Numbered from the stretch's first letter, positions 1 to 7,071 are shown. The stretch is 7,282 nt of DNA from Comamonadaceae bacterium (GCA_947455585.1 CANGOY010000093.1:1-7282), one strand, 5' to 3'. Numbers and translations are program-made. The notes: generated by a model not told the origin, from the sequence alone.

Positions 1-279
1 GGCATGACAGATTTGATTGACCACGTCATCTCGGTTGACCCAATTCGTCTGTTCAAAACATCGCCCGAAGCCTACGGCTTGGTGCAACAGACCATCAAAG
101 CAGACAAGCAAGATATCTTGTTTGTCTCCAGCAACGGCTGGGACGCGCTGGGTGCGACATGGTTTGGCTTCACCACCCTGTGGGTGAACCGCCAGCAAAT
201 GCCTTATGAAGCCATTGGCCCCAAGCCTACCTACACAGGCCACGACCTCACGCGCGTGTTGGACGTGTTCAACCACTGA
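1..279 (+). CDS. L-2-haloacid dehalogenase (HAD type II), 3' fragment
   Basis: This is the C-terminal part of a type II haloacid dehalogenase, which removes halide hydrolytically from L-2-haloalkanoates through an aspartyl-ester intermediate. The frame is open to base 1, and the Met codon at 4-6 is internal, because 92 residues cover only about 40% of the usual 220-240. Counting from that Met, visible motifs are HVISVDP, the conserved Lys (K18, equivalent to K151 of Pseudomonas L-DEX), and SSNGWD (residues 42-47), which carries the Ser/Asn/Asp equivalents of S175, N177 and D180. The nucleophile Asp motif (DxYGT) must lie upstream of the window. The stop overlaps the hslR start by one base (TGATG), suggesting co-transcription and translational coupling. 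The family call is firm; the true substrate is unknown, since many such homologues are not proven dehalogenases. Confidence 0.88.
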   Translation, partial: GMTDLIDHVISVDPIRLFKTSPEAYGLVQQTIKADKQDILFVSSNGWDALGATWFGFTTLWVNRQQMPYEAIGPKPTYTGHDLTRVLDVFNH

Positions 280-683
280 TGGACAGCCTGCGTATCGACA
301 AGTGGCTGTGGGCCGCTCGCTTCTACAAAACACGCAGCCTCGCGTGTGATGAAGTGACCAAACACCGCGTGCAAATCAACGGCCTAGATGTCAAGCCTGC
401 GCGCGAAGTGAAGGTGGGCGACACCCTCACCGTGCGCCAAGGCAACATCACCAAGACTGTTCAAGTTAAAGACATCAGCGCCGCACGCGGCCCTGCGCCC
501 GTGGCGCAACTGTTATACGAAGAAACATCAGAGAGCATCGCTTTGCGCGCGAAGTTAGCCGAGCAAAACCGTATGGCTACAGAGCCCGCACACAGCATTG
601 AGCACGGCCGCCCCACCAAACGCGACCGCCGCCAAATTGAACACGCATGGGACGAGCGCTGGAGCGCGAGTGCCGACAACTAA
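279..683 (+). CDS. hslR: Hsp15, S4-domain ribosome-associated heat shock protein
   Basis: The product is a 134-residue RNA-binding protein of the Hsp15 family. In E. coli, Hsp15 binds free 50S subunits that still carry a peptidyl-tRNA after stress and helps recycle them. The S4 domain runs from about residue 3 to 65 and opens with the family signature RIDKWLWAARFYKTRSLA (5-22), followed by the NGLDVKPAREVKVGD loop and TVRQGN. LLYEETSES (78-86) matches E. coli Hsp15 closely. The tail from about residue 88 is charged and basic (RPTKRDRR at 111-118), as expected for rRNA contact. The ATG at 279 is chosen because the S4 signature begins five residues later and it overlaps the upstream stop. No strong Shine-Dalgarno sequence is visible, so coupling to the upstream gene is likely. 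Length is normal for the family. Confidence 0.93.
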   Translation: MDSLRIDKWLWAARFYKTRSLACDEVTKHRVQINGLDVKPAREVKVGDTLTVRQGNITKTVQVKDISAARGPAPVAQLLYEETSESIALRAKLAEQNRMATEPAHSIEHGRPTKRDRRQIEHAWDERWSASADN

Positions 684-703
684 AACCCCACACAATCAAA
701 AGT

Positions 704-710
704 AAAGGAA
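704..710 (+). promoter_or_regulatory. Ribosome binding site of the yebC-family gene
   Basis: AAAGGAA lies 7 bases before the ATG at 718, in an A-rich 34-base gap after hslR. It is the clearest ribosome binding site in the left block and fixes this start. Confidence 0.7.
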
Positions 711-717
711 CACACAT

Positions 718-1428
718 ATGGGCGCTCAATGGAAAGCCAAAGGCAAAGACTTAGCCGCCAACGCCAAAGGCCGCGTCTTTAGCAAACTCGCCAAAGACAT
801 CATGGTCGCCGCGCGCAACGGTGCAGACCCAGCAGCCAACGCACGCCTGCGCATGGTGATGGAACAAGCTCGCAAGGTGTCCATGCCCAAAGACACGCTG
901 GACCGCGCCATCAAAAAAGGTGCCGGTCTGACCGGTGAATCGGTGCAGTTTGAACGTGTGATTTACGAAGGCTACGCACCACACCAAGTGGCGGTGATGG
1001 TCGAATGCTTGACCGATAACGTCAACCGCACGGCACCCGAAATGCGCGTGCTGTTTCGCAAAGGACAACTTGGCACATCGGGCTCGGTGTCTTGGGACTT
1101 TGACCACATTGGTTTGATTGAAGCCGAACCCACCGCACCCGATGCAGATGCAGAAATGGCCGCCATCGAAGCCGGTGCGCAAGACTTTGAAGCGGGCGAC
1201 GAAGGCACATCGGTGTTTATCACCGACCCCACCGACCTCGACCTGGTGAGCCGCGCCCTGCCCGCGCACGGCTTCAATGTGTTGTCAGCCAAGCTGGGCT
1301 ACAAGCCTAAAAATCCTGTGGATCCAGCCAACCTGAGCGCTGAAGCTTTGGAAGAAGTTGAAGCCTTTCTTTCTGCGATTGACGACAACGACGACGTGCA
1401 AAACGTCTATGTGGGGTTGGTGAGTTAA
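718..1428 (+). CDS. YebC/PmpR-family protein (translation factor or regulator)
   Basis: The product is a 236-residue YebC/PmpR-family protein (TACO1-like). The family was long annotated as DNA-binding transcriptional regulators, but recent work assigns some members to relief of ribosome stalling. Visible family features are the basic N-terminal domain (GRVFSKLAKDIMVAARNG, 18-35), ARLRMVMEQAR and MPKDTLDRAIKKG (57-69), then IYEGYAP, ECLTDNVNRTAPEMR (96-110), GTSGSVSWDFD (119-129) and the C-terminal DDNDDVQNVY (222-231). The N-terminus reads MGAQWKAKGK rather than the MAGHSKWANIKHRK of canonical YebC, placing it in the divergent paralogue group related to YeeN. A second canonical YebC is therefore expected elsewhere in the genome. 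It sits between hslR and an Hsp70-like gene with short gaps, so it is probably co-transcribed. The family call is very secure; molecular role of this paralogue is open. Confidence 0.93.
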   Translation: MGAQWKAKGKDLAANAKGRVFSKLAKDIMVAARNGADPAANARLRMVMEQARKVSMPKDTLDRAIKKGAGLTGESVQFERVIYEGYAPHQVAVMVECLTDNVNRTAPEMRVLFRKGQLGTSGSVSWDFDHIGLIEAEPTAPDADAEMAAIEAGAQDFEAGDEGTSVFITDPTDLDLVSRALPAHGFNVLSAKLGYKPKNPVDPANLSAEALEEVEAFLSAIDDNDDVQNVYVGLVS

Positions 1429-1436
1429 CTTCTTTC

Positions 1437-2711
1437 ATGACCGCTTCCACACCAAAACTCCAAAACGCCGATGGCATTTTGGGTATTGACTTCGGCACCT
1501 CCAACTCCGCCATCGCATGGGCAACACCGCAAGGCACTGCCCAACCCATCCCGCTTGAAGGCGATGCACTGGCTATGCCCACGGCGGTGTTTTACAACGC
1601 CGAAGAAGGCAGCACGCACTTTGGCCGCGAGGCCGTCACGCATTACCTAGAGGGCACAGAGGGCCGCTTGATGCGCTCGCTCAAAACCCTATTGGGCAGC
1701 CCGTTACTGATGGAAACCACGGTCATCAACAACCAGTTAGTGAACTTCTCGGACATCATCACCACCTACCTAGCAGAGTTACGCAAGCGTGCCACACAAC
1801 ACATGGGCACTGCCCCCACACGCGTGGTGATGGGGCGCCCCGTGCATTTTGTGGATGACGATGCCGAGCGTGATGCGCAAGCTGAAAGTTCGTTGCGCCA
1901 AGCGGCTGAAGCTGTGGGGTTCAAAGACATCTCGTTTCAATTCGAGCCCATCGCTGCCGCGCTTGACTACGAGCGCCGCCTCACGCGCGAAACCACGGTG
2001 CTGGTGGCTGACATTGGCGGCGGTACCTCTGACTTCACCGTGGTGCGCTTGGGTCCAGCGCTGATGCACAAAACCAACCGTGCCGACGATGTGCTGGGCA
2101 CCACCGGCGTGCACATTGGTGGCACCGACTTTGACCAAAAGCTGAGCCTCGGCCAAGTGATGCCCTTACTGGGCTACGGCCACTTCGGGCCAGACAGCCG
2201 TGAAGTACCCAACCGCGTGTTCTTTGATTTATCGACCTGGCACTTGATCAATTGGCAATACCAGCCCAAAGCCATGGCACAAGCCAGAGCCTTGCAAACC
2301 AACTACACCGATGTACGCTTGCACGATCGTTTGATGCGCGTTCTGACCGAGCGCTACGGCCACCACTTGGCACACGATGTGGAACAAGCCAAAATTCGTT
2401 GCTCGCAAACCGACGGTGACACGCGCATCGATCTCTCGTATGTAGAAACCAACTTGACATCCACATTGGGCAGCACCGGCTTACACACACACTTGGCACA
2501 TCTGCTGGCCAACACTGTCGCCTGCGCTCGTGACTGCGTGCAACGCGCGGGGCTGACAAATGGCAAGCCAGATGCCATTTACCTCACGGGCGGTTCATCG
2601 GCATTGCGAACGTTTCAAGAAGCGCTGCAAGCTGAGTTTGCAGGCGTGCCTTTGGTCGAAGGAGATTTGTTTGGCGGTGTGGCCTCGGGCTTGGTCTACA
2701 GTCGCTCCTGA
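1437..2711 (+). CDS. YegD-like short Hsp70-family ATPase
   Basis: The product is a 424-residue actin/Hsp70-fold ATPase similar to E. coli YegD. Phosphate-1 motif GIDFGTSNS lies at 16-24, GRPVHF at 133-138, EPIAAALDYE at 170-179, phosphate-2 motif ADIGGGTSDF at 191-200, and the adenosine motif YLTGGSSALR at 382-391. The protein ends about 35 residues after the adenosine motif, so it has the nucleotide-binding domain but no DnaK-type substrate-binding domain or lid, as is normal for YegD. No signal peptide or membrane segment is seen; it is probably cytoplasmic. Its ATG lies 8 bases after the upstream stop without a clear Shine-Dalgarno sequence, which suggests reinitiation. A later start is unlikely because phosphate-1 begins near residue 14. 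Chaperone activity and clients of this subfamily are not established; the call is by fold and motif. Confidence 0.9.
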   Translation: MTASTPKLQNADGILGIDFGTSNSAIAWATPQGTAQPIPLEGDALAMPTAVFYNAEEGSTHFGREAVTHYLEGTEGRLMRSLKTLLGSPLLMETTVINNQLVNFSDIITTYLAELRKRATQHMGTAPTRVVMGRPVHFVDDDAERDAQAESSLRQAAEAVGFKDISFQFEPIAAALDYERRLTRETTVLVADIGGGTSDFTVVRLGPALMHKTNRADDVLGTTGVHIGGTDFDQKLSLGQVMPLLGYGHFGPDSREVPNRVFFDLSTWHLINWQYQPKAMAQARALQTNYTDVRLHDRLMRVLTERYGHHLAHDVEQAKIRCSQTDGDTRIDLSYVETNLTSTLGSTGLHTHLAHLLANTVACARDCVQRAGLTNGKPDAIYLTGGSSALRTFQEALQAEFAGVPLVEGDLFGGVASGLVYSRS

Positions 2712-2729
2712 ACCGTACGGATACAGACG

Positions 2730-2762
2730 AAAAAAAGGGTTCCCGAACGGGAACCCTTTTTT
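2730..2762. terminator. Bidirectional intrinsic terminator
   Basis: A perfect inverted repeat has arms 2737-2745 (GGGTTCCCG) and 2748-2756 (CGGGAACCC), flanked by an A7 tract on the left and a T6 tract on the right. The hairpin closes on a GAAC tetraloop because the innermost G-C cannot pair across two bases. Read on the + strand it ends the hsp70-like gene 18 bases after its stop. Read on the - strand the A-tract becomes the U-run that ends dctP. Confidence 0.93.
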
Positions 2763-2777
2763 CAAGCGAGAAACGCT

Positions 2778-3812
2778 TTACTTACCTGCAGCGTACTTGG
2801 CAATCAGTGCCTTGGCACCTTCCAGCATTTGCTTGCCGTTTTTGCCTTTGCTATTCATGTCAGCCACCCAGTCGTCGGTCAAAGGTTGACCAATCTTTTT
2901 CCAATTTTCCAACTCAGCTTTTGGAATCACGTTGACGGTGTTCTTGGTAGTGGTTTTCTTGCCTTCAATGTCTGCTTGCAAGAAAGCTTTGCCAGCTATG
3001 CCTGACAAGGCTTGGCCACTATTGTGGTCAATCACCTTCTTCAGCTCAGGCGACAAAGAGTCGTACTTGGCTTGGTTCATCGCGAACACGAATGTGGCTG
3101 TATAGAAAGCGGGTTCGGCGGGATCTGTTTCAGAGTGAAATTTCACCAACTCTTGAATCTTCACTGCTGGCACCACTTCGTAAGGCACCACAGCGCCGTC
3201 GATCACGCCTTTAGACAAAGCGTCACCCACTTGCGGCACGGGCATGCTCACCGGTGTACCGCCCAACAAAGCGATGAACTTGTTGGTGGTGCGTGTGGGG
3301 GCGCGGAGTTTCAAGCCCTTCAAATCAGCCGCTGTACGGATGGGCTTGTTGGTCATGTGGAACACACCGTCACCGTGCACGTGGAAGGCCAAAGGCTTGA
3401 CGTCTTTGAACTCGGCTTTGGCGTATTGGTCCACATAGTCCCACAACGCTTTGCTGGTGGCTTCTGGGCTTTGCATCATGAAGGGCAATTCAAACACTTC
3501 GATGGATGGGAATCGGCCAGCGGTGTAGCCAGGCAAGGTCCAAATCACGTCGGCCACGCCGTCACGGGCTTGTTCAAACAACTGAGGGGGCGAACCACCA
3601 AGCTGCATGGATGGGTAAATTTGGCACTTCATCTTGTTGTTTGATTCTTTGGCGATGCGGTCGCACCAAGGCTGAATAAACAAGGTTTGTGCATAAGACG
3701 AAGCGGGCAAGAAGTGGTGCACCTTCAGTGTCACTTCTTGAGCCATGACGGCGGGGCTGAGCGCAACAGCGGTCAACGCAGCAGCAGCAACTTTGAGAAA
3801 ACGAGTTTTCAT
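2778..3812 (-). CDS. dctP: TRAP transporter periplasmic substrate-binding protein (DctP family)
   Basis: This is the extracytoplasmic binding protein of a TRAP transporter: it captures an organic acid in the periplasm and delivers it to the DctQM permease. The product has 344 residues. A signal peptide spans 1-24 (KTRFLK, a hydrophobic Ala/Val stretch, then AVMA before Gln25). The mature part shows YPSMQLGG (66-73), DVIWTLPGYTAGRFP (88-102), FELPFM (107-112), the conserved LKLRAPT with Arg170, which in the family salt-bridges the ligand carboxylate, and VPQVGDALSKGVIDGAVVPYEV (192-213). The start at 3812 is preferred over an upstream in-frame ATG at 3860 because it begins directly with the signal peptide and has GGAG six bases upstream; the longer form would overlap dctM. 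The mature protein has only two Cys (50 and 63). The ligand cannot be read from sequence; an aromatic acid is suggested by neighbouring pobA. Confidence 0.93.
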   Translation of the reverse strand: MKTRFLKVAAAALTAVALSPAVMAQEVTLKVHHFLPASSYAQTLFIQPWCDRIAKESNNKMKCQIYPSMQLGGSPPQLFEQARDGVADVIWTLPGYTAGRFPSIEVFELPFMMQSPEATSKALWDYVDQYAKAEFKDVKPLAFHVHGDGVFHMTNKPIRTAADLKGLKLRAPTRTTNKFIALLGGTPVSMPVPQVGDALSKGVIDGAVVPYEVVPAVKIQELVKFHSETDPAEPAFYTATFVFAMNQAKYDSLSPELKKVIDHNSGQALSGIAGKAFLQADIEGKKTTTKNTVNVIPKAELENWKKIGQPLTDDWVADMNSKGKNGKQMLEGAKALIAKYAAGK

Positions 3813-3835
3813 TTTTGTCTCCAGGTTATAAAAAT

Positions 3836-5158
3836 TTAAGTCAACAAATGCACCAGCCACAACGAGATGGCGGGGAATGCAATCAACAAAGACAAGCGAA
3901 TGCCGTCAGTGATGAGGAACGGCACAACACCTTTGTAGGTCTCGACCATCGGCACATCTTTGGCCAAGCCATTCATGATGTAAACGTTCAAGCCCACAGG
4001 CGGGAAGATCATGCCAATCTCACACACGGTGAGGATCAGGATACCAAACCACAGGGCTTTATCAGAAGGGTTTAACCCGAAGAAGTCCATGCCCAAGATG
4101 ACAGGGAACAGAGTGGGTACGGTGAGCAAGATCATGGACATCTCATCCATCACGCAGCCCAAGATGATGTAGAAAATCATGATGCCCGCCATCACCACCA
4201 AAGGTGAAATCTGCAAGTGGCCCACCATGTCGGCCAACTGCGAAGGCAGCTGTGACAAGGCTAGCGAGGCATTGATCATGTCGGCACCGATGAATATCAA
4301 GAAGATCATGCCGCTGGTTTGTGCGGTTGTGCGAATGGACGCCACCAACTTATCAAACGTCATTTCGCGACGCAGCAAAGTGATGGCAAATGTCAGCACG
4401 TTACCGATAGCTGCACCTTCTGTGGCGGTGAACACGCCACCGTAGATGCCACCGAATACCACCAAGAAGATGGCCGCAATCGGCCACACATTCAAGGCGG
4501 CTGAGAGCAATTCGCTGCCCGTGGCTGCTTTGGCTTGAGGCGCTTGGTCTGGGTGAATGCGCACGATCACCGCAATCGCGATCAGGTAGCCGGCGGCGGC
4601 CAGCAACGCTGGAATGTAAGCAGCCAAGAACATCTTGGTGATGTTCTGTTCGGTCAAGATGGCATAGACCATCAATGTGACCGATGGCGGTAACAACACC
4701 CCCATCGTGCCGCCCGTGGCCAAGACCGCTGTGGCAAGTCGGCCAGAGTAGTTGATGCGGCGCATCTCGGGATATGCCACTTGGGCAATCGTGGCAGTGG
4801 TGGCCACGGTGGAACCCGAGATGGAACCAAATGCGGCACAAGCCAACACACCCGCCATGGCCATGCCACCTTTAAAGCGACCTAGCAACGCGTTAGCAAA
4901 GTCAAACAAGGCTTTGGACAAACCGCCATGCACGGCAAACGCGCCCATCAGCATGAACAAAGGAATGACGGACAAGTCGTAAATCGACACACGGCTGTAC
5001 ACCGCACCTTTGAGGTGTGACAGCAAAGGCAGCCAACCCGACAAGGCCATGTAGCCCAAGGCGCCTGGCACGAACATGGAAATTGCGATCGGCACGCGAA
5101 CGGCCATCAGCACCAACATGGCGCCAAACATGGCCAAGCCAATATTCATCGTGCTCAT
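3836..5158 (-). CDS. dctM: TRAP transporter large permease (DctM family)
   Basis: This is the large membrane subunit of the TRAP transporter, the Na+-coupled substrate channel of the inner membrane. The 440-residue product is hydrophobic throughout and fits the usual 425-440 residues with many membrane segments. Recognisable blocks are VRVPIAISM (20-28), the glycine/serine-rich AAFGSISGSTVATTATIAQ (108-126), which corresponds to a Na+-site hairpin in this family, GGTMGVLLPPSV (149-160), FTATEGAAIG (243-252) and IFPPVGLNVYIMNG (384-397). The start at 5158 overlaps the dctQ stop as ATGA and follows an AAGGAAG motif, a classical coupled arrangement; a longer frame to 5332 would read 58 non-family residues inside dctQ and is rejected. 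Only 23 bases separate its stop from the dctP start. Confidence 0.95.
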   Translation of the reverse strand: MSTMNIGLAMFGAMLVLMAVRVPIAISMFVPGALGYMALSGWLPLLSHLKGAVYSRVSIYDLSVIPLFMLMGAFAVHGGLSKALFDFANALLGRFKGGMAMAGVLACAAFGSISGSTVATTATIAQVAYPEMRRINYSGRLATAVLATGGTMGVLLPPSVTLMVYAILTEQNITKMFLAAYIPALLAAAGYLIAIAVIVRIHPDQAPQAKAATGSELLSAALNVWPIAAIFLVVFGGIYGGVFTATEGAAIGNVLTFAITLLRREMTFDKLVASIRTTAQTSGMIFLIFIGADMINASLALSQLPSQLADMVGHLQISPLVVMAGIMIFYIILGCVMDEMSMILLTVPTLFPVILGMDFFGLNPSDKALWFGILILTVCEIGMIFPPVGLNVYIMNGLAKDVPMVETYKGVVPFLITDGIRLSLLIAFPAISLWLVHLLT

Positions 5159-5670
5159 ACTTCTTCCTTCGCAATCAAGCCGAGGTGTTGCAGGGTTTGA
5201 ACCAAACCAATCACCGAGCACAGCACCAAGCCTGGCACCATCAACGTATAGGGAATCCACAGTGGCAAAGCCATCAACATGGAGGTTTCTTGGTTGGCTT
5301 TGATGTCCACACCGCCCACGGCCACGCGCCAAGCGATCAAGCCAATGACCAAGGTGTAGAGCAAGGTGCCAAAAGCATCGAGCTTGCGTTGGGTTGGTTC
5401 AGATGCACCAGTGGTGAAAAAATCCACAATGATGTTGGCTTGGCGAAACTGGGTGTAAGGCAGGAATGAAGCCACCACCACAGCACAACCCAACTGCACC
5501 AATTCCACGTCACCCAAGATGGGGTGTGAAAAGAAAGCGCGACCAATCACACTCACCACCGTCACGCAAGCAATGGCCACCAACACAACGCCACCAATGG
5601 TGGCGCTTGCATCGCACAAACGCTGCAAGACGCGGTCCACGCCAGACGACGGCGTATGTTCTTGAGTCAT
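5155..5670 (-). CDS. dctQ: TRAP transporter small permease (DctQ family)
   Basis: This is the small membrane subunit that scaffolds the large permease and helps dock the binding protein. The 171-residue product has four predicted membrane segments, about 22-46, 55-75, 96-118 and 138-160, separated by short charged loops. The family pattern after helix 1 is visible: VIGRAFFSHPILGDVELVQL (41-60). The N-terminus is hydrophilic. GAGGAA lies five bases before the ATG at 5670, which supports the start. It is the first gene of the operon dctQ-dctM-dctP, and its last codon overlaps the dctM start. Small permeases diverge strongly, so part of the confidence comes from length, topology and position. 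Confidence 0.93.
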   Translation of the reverse strand: MTQEHTPSSGVDRVLQRLCDASATIGGVVLVAIACVTVVSVIGRAFFSHPILGDVELVQLGCAVVVASFLPYTQFRQANIIVDFFTTGASEPTQRKLDAFGTLLYTLVIGLIAWRVAVGGVDIKANQETSMLMALPLWIPYTLMVPGLVLCSVIGLVQTLQHLGLIAKEEV

Positions 5671-5799
5671 AAATGTTCCTCGTTTTAGATCTTGTTAATT
5701 TGTTGGGTCAATTCTCTCGATGGATTTGATTCCAAGTCGAACATAGAGAATCTAGCAGATATGCAATTTCGATATACCTTATCGACGGAAATAACAGAC
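5671..5799 (-). promoter_or_regulatory. Presumed promoter/operator region of the TRAP operon
   Basis: This AT-richer stretch separates the pobA terminator from dctQ and must hold the TRAP operon promoter if the terminator works. I see no convincing sigma-70 pair. The best loose match on the - strand is TTGCAT with TATGTT 15 bases downstream, which is poorly spaced. A TTGACC/TAAAAC pair nearer the gene would start transcription inside the ribosome binding site. The region also contains a palindrome at 5769-5785 and a 7-base inverted repeat (ATTCTCT at 5711-5717, AGAGAAT at 5745-5751). No small ORF with a ribosome binding site is apparent. Confidence 0.5.
5769..5785. promoter_or_regulatory. Candidate operator: TCGATA-N5-TATCGA palindrome
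   Basis: Perfect 6-base half-sites flank TACCT. The site is centred about 107 bases upstream of the dctQ start, in the non-coding gap, where an activator or repressor of the TRAP operon could bind. The regulator is unknown. The CGAT half-site is shared with the palindrome near pobR, but the spacing differs by about half a helical turn, so a common regulator is uncertain. Confidence 0.4.
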
Positions 5800-5800
5800 A

Positions 5801-5837
5801 AAGAAAAAGGGGGATGACCGATTCAACAGCCATCCCC
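5801..5837 (-). terminator. Intrinsic terminator of pobA
   Basis: On the - strand, GGGGATG (from 5837 to 5831) pairs with CATCCCC (5816 to 5810), with a G-U and a C-G pair extending the stem inward and a loop of about 10 bases. A U-rich run, CTTTTTCTT, follows at 5809-5801. It begins 14 bases after the pobA stop and should separate pobA transcripts from the downstream TRAP operon. Confidence 0.88.
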
Positions 5838-5851
5838 ACTTCTAACCGCAG

Positions 5852-7036
5852 TTACTCACCAAAATTCAGAGGCAAGCCCACATAGTTCTCGGCCATGGTG
5901 CGAGAACCCGCTTCACTGTGGATCAAGTAATCCAACTCAGCCTCTTGGAACTTCTGACCAATCTCACCTTGATCAGGAAAGCTGTGCATCAAACTGGTGA
6001 ACCACCACGAAAAACGCTCTGCACGCCAAATACGGGCCAAGCAACGGGTGGAGTAGTGGTCAACGCCCGCATGGGACTTTTCCACGCAGGCTTCGATCAG
6101 CGCGTCTGATAAATACTTCACATCAGTCGCTGCCAAATTCAAGCCCTTTGCCCCTGTGGGGGGCACGATATGAGCGGCGTCCCCCGCCAAGAACAAGGTG
6201 CCAAAGCGCATGGGCTCGGTCACAAAACTGCGTAAGGGGGCAATGCTTTTTTCGATGCTCGGGCCTGTCACTAAGTTCTCGCGAGCCTCTGGGTCTAGGC
6301 GATTGCGCAACTCGCCCCAGAAGGCGTCATCACTCCACTGCTCGACCTTGTCGGTCAGCGGCACTTGCAGGTAATAGCGACTGCGTGTGTGGCTGCGCTG
6401 TGAGCACAAGGCAAAGCCACGCGAACTATTGGCGTAAATGAGCTCTTCGTGCACCGGCGGCGTGTCTGACAACACACCCAGCCAGCCGAAGGGATAAACC
6501 TTTTCAAACTCTTTGATCGACTTTTGGGGCACGCTAGCACGGCACACGCCATGAAAGCCATCGCAACCTGCAATGAAGTCGCAATCGATGGTGTGCGTTT
6601 TACCGTCTTTGCTATAACTCACACTGGGTTTGTCAGAGTCAAAACCGTGAATCTGCACATCGTCAGCTTCGTAAATGGTCGTCAGGCCTGCGGCATGGCG
6701 GGCATCCATTAAGTCGCGGGTGACTTCGGTTTGACCGTAGACCATCACTTTTTGGCCGCCTGTGAGGCCTGCCAAGTCAATGCGGTGGCGCTCGCCTTTG
6801 AACAACAAATCAAAGCCGGTATGCACCAAACCTTCTTTGTTCATGCGTTGGTCCACGCCAGCTTGGGCCAGCACGTCCAACGTGACTTGCTCCAGTACAC
6901 CGGCACGGATACGGCCCAGAACGTAGTCTGGACTTTGACGTTCCACAACGATGGCATCCACGCCAGCTCTGTGCAGCAGCTGGCCCAACAACAAGCCCGA
7001 AGGGCCGGCACCCACAATCACCACTTGTGTACGCAT
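5852..7036 (-). CDS. pobA: 4-hydroxybenzoate 3-monooxygenase (p-hydroxybenzoate hydroxylase)
   Basis: This cytoplasmic FAD enzyme uses NADPH and O2 to hydroxylate 4-hydroxybenzoate to protocatechuate, the entry to the protocatechuate branch of the beta-ketoadipate and ring-cleavage pathways. The 394-residue product matches the Pseudomonas fluorescens enzyme in length with no shift in numbering. The FAD-binding GAGPSG is at 9-14, the DG motif CDGFHG at 158-163 and the second FAD motif GDAAHIVPPTGAKGLN at 285-300. Substrate and catalytic residues Tyr201, Ser212, Arg214, Tyr222, Pro293 and Tyr385 are all present, as are Arg44, His162, Arg220, Arg269, Asp286 and Asn300. The ERQSPDYVLGR segment (32-42) resembles the NADPH-preferring type. 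The ATG at 7036 has GAGGA eight bases upstream. It is divergent from an IclR-family regulator gene and probably activated by it. Confidence 0.97.
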   Translation of the reverse strand: MRTQVVIVGAGPSGLLLGQLLHRAGVDAIVVERQSPDYVLGRIRAGVLEQVTLDVLAQAGVDQRMNKEGLVHTGFDLLFKGERHRIDLAGLTGGQKVMVYGQTEVTRDLMDARHAAGLTTIYEADDVQIHGFDSDKPSVSYSKDGKTHTIDCDFIAGCDGFHGVCRASVPQKSIKEFEKVYPFGWLGVLSDTPPVHEELIYANSSRGFALCSQRSHTRSRYYLQVPLTDKVEQWSDDAFWGELRNRLDPEARENLVTGPSIEKSIAPLRSFVTEPMRFGTLFLAGDAAHIVPPTGAKGLNLAATDVKYLSDALIEACVEKSHAGVDHYSTRCLARIWRAERFSWWFTSLMHSFPDQGEIGQKFQEAELDYLIHSEAGSRTMAENYVGLPLNFGE

Positions 7037-7071
7037 GTCTCAAATCCTCATTTGTTTAGAAGTGCAATGAG

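Noticed and set aside
4..279. A separate 91-residue small protein starting at position 4
   Set aside because: The reading frame is open upstream and the sequence aligns only with the C-terminal part of haloacid dehalogenases, so the ATG is internal to a gene cut by the window edge.
751..1269. 172-residue open frame on the - strand inside the yebC-family gene
   Set aside because: It is antisense to a well-matched family protein, and its translation is rich in His/Cys/Gly with no recognisable domain; it reflects codon bias of the + strand gene.
3012..3644. 210-residue open frame on the + strand opposite dctP
   Set aside because: It lies fully inside dctP, whose signal peptide and family motifs are clear; the translation is His-rich and unlike any known fold, with no good ribosome binding site seen.
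3813..3860. Longer dctP start at 3860
   Set aside because: It would put 16 residues before a standard signal peptide and overlap the end of dctM, while the start at 3812 has a well-placed GGAG.
5159..5332. 58-residue N-terminal extension of dctM
   Set aside because: The extra residues are the out-of-frame reading of dctQ; the DctM family begins at the ATG at 5158, which overlaps the dctQ stop and has a ribosome binding site.
5684..5709. TTGACC/TAAAAC as the TRAP operon promoter (- strand)
   Set aside because: The spacing is acceptable, but transcription would begin inside the dctQ ribosome binding site, leaving no usable leader.
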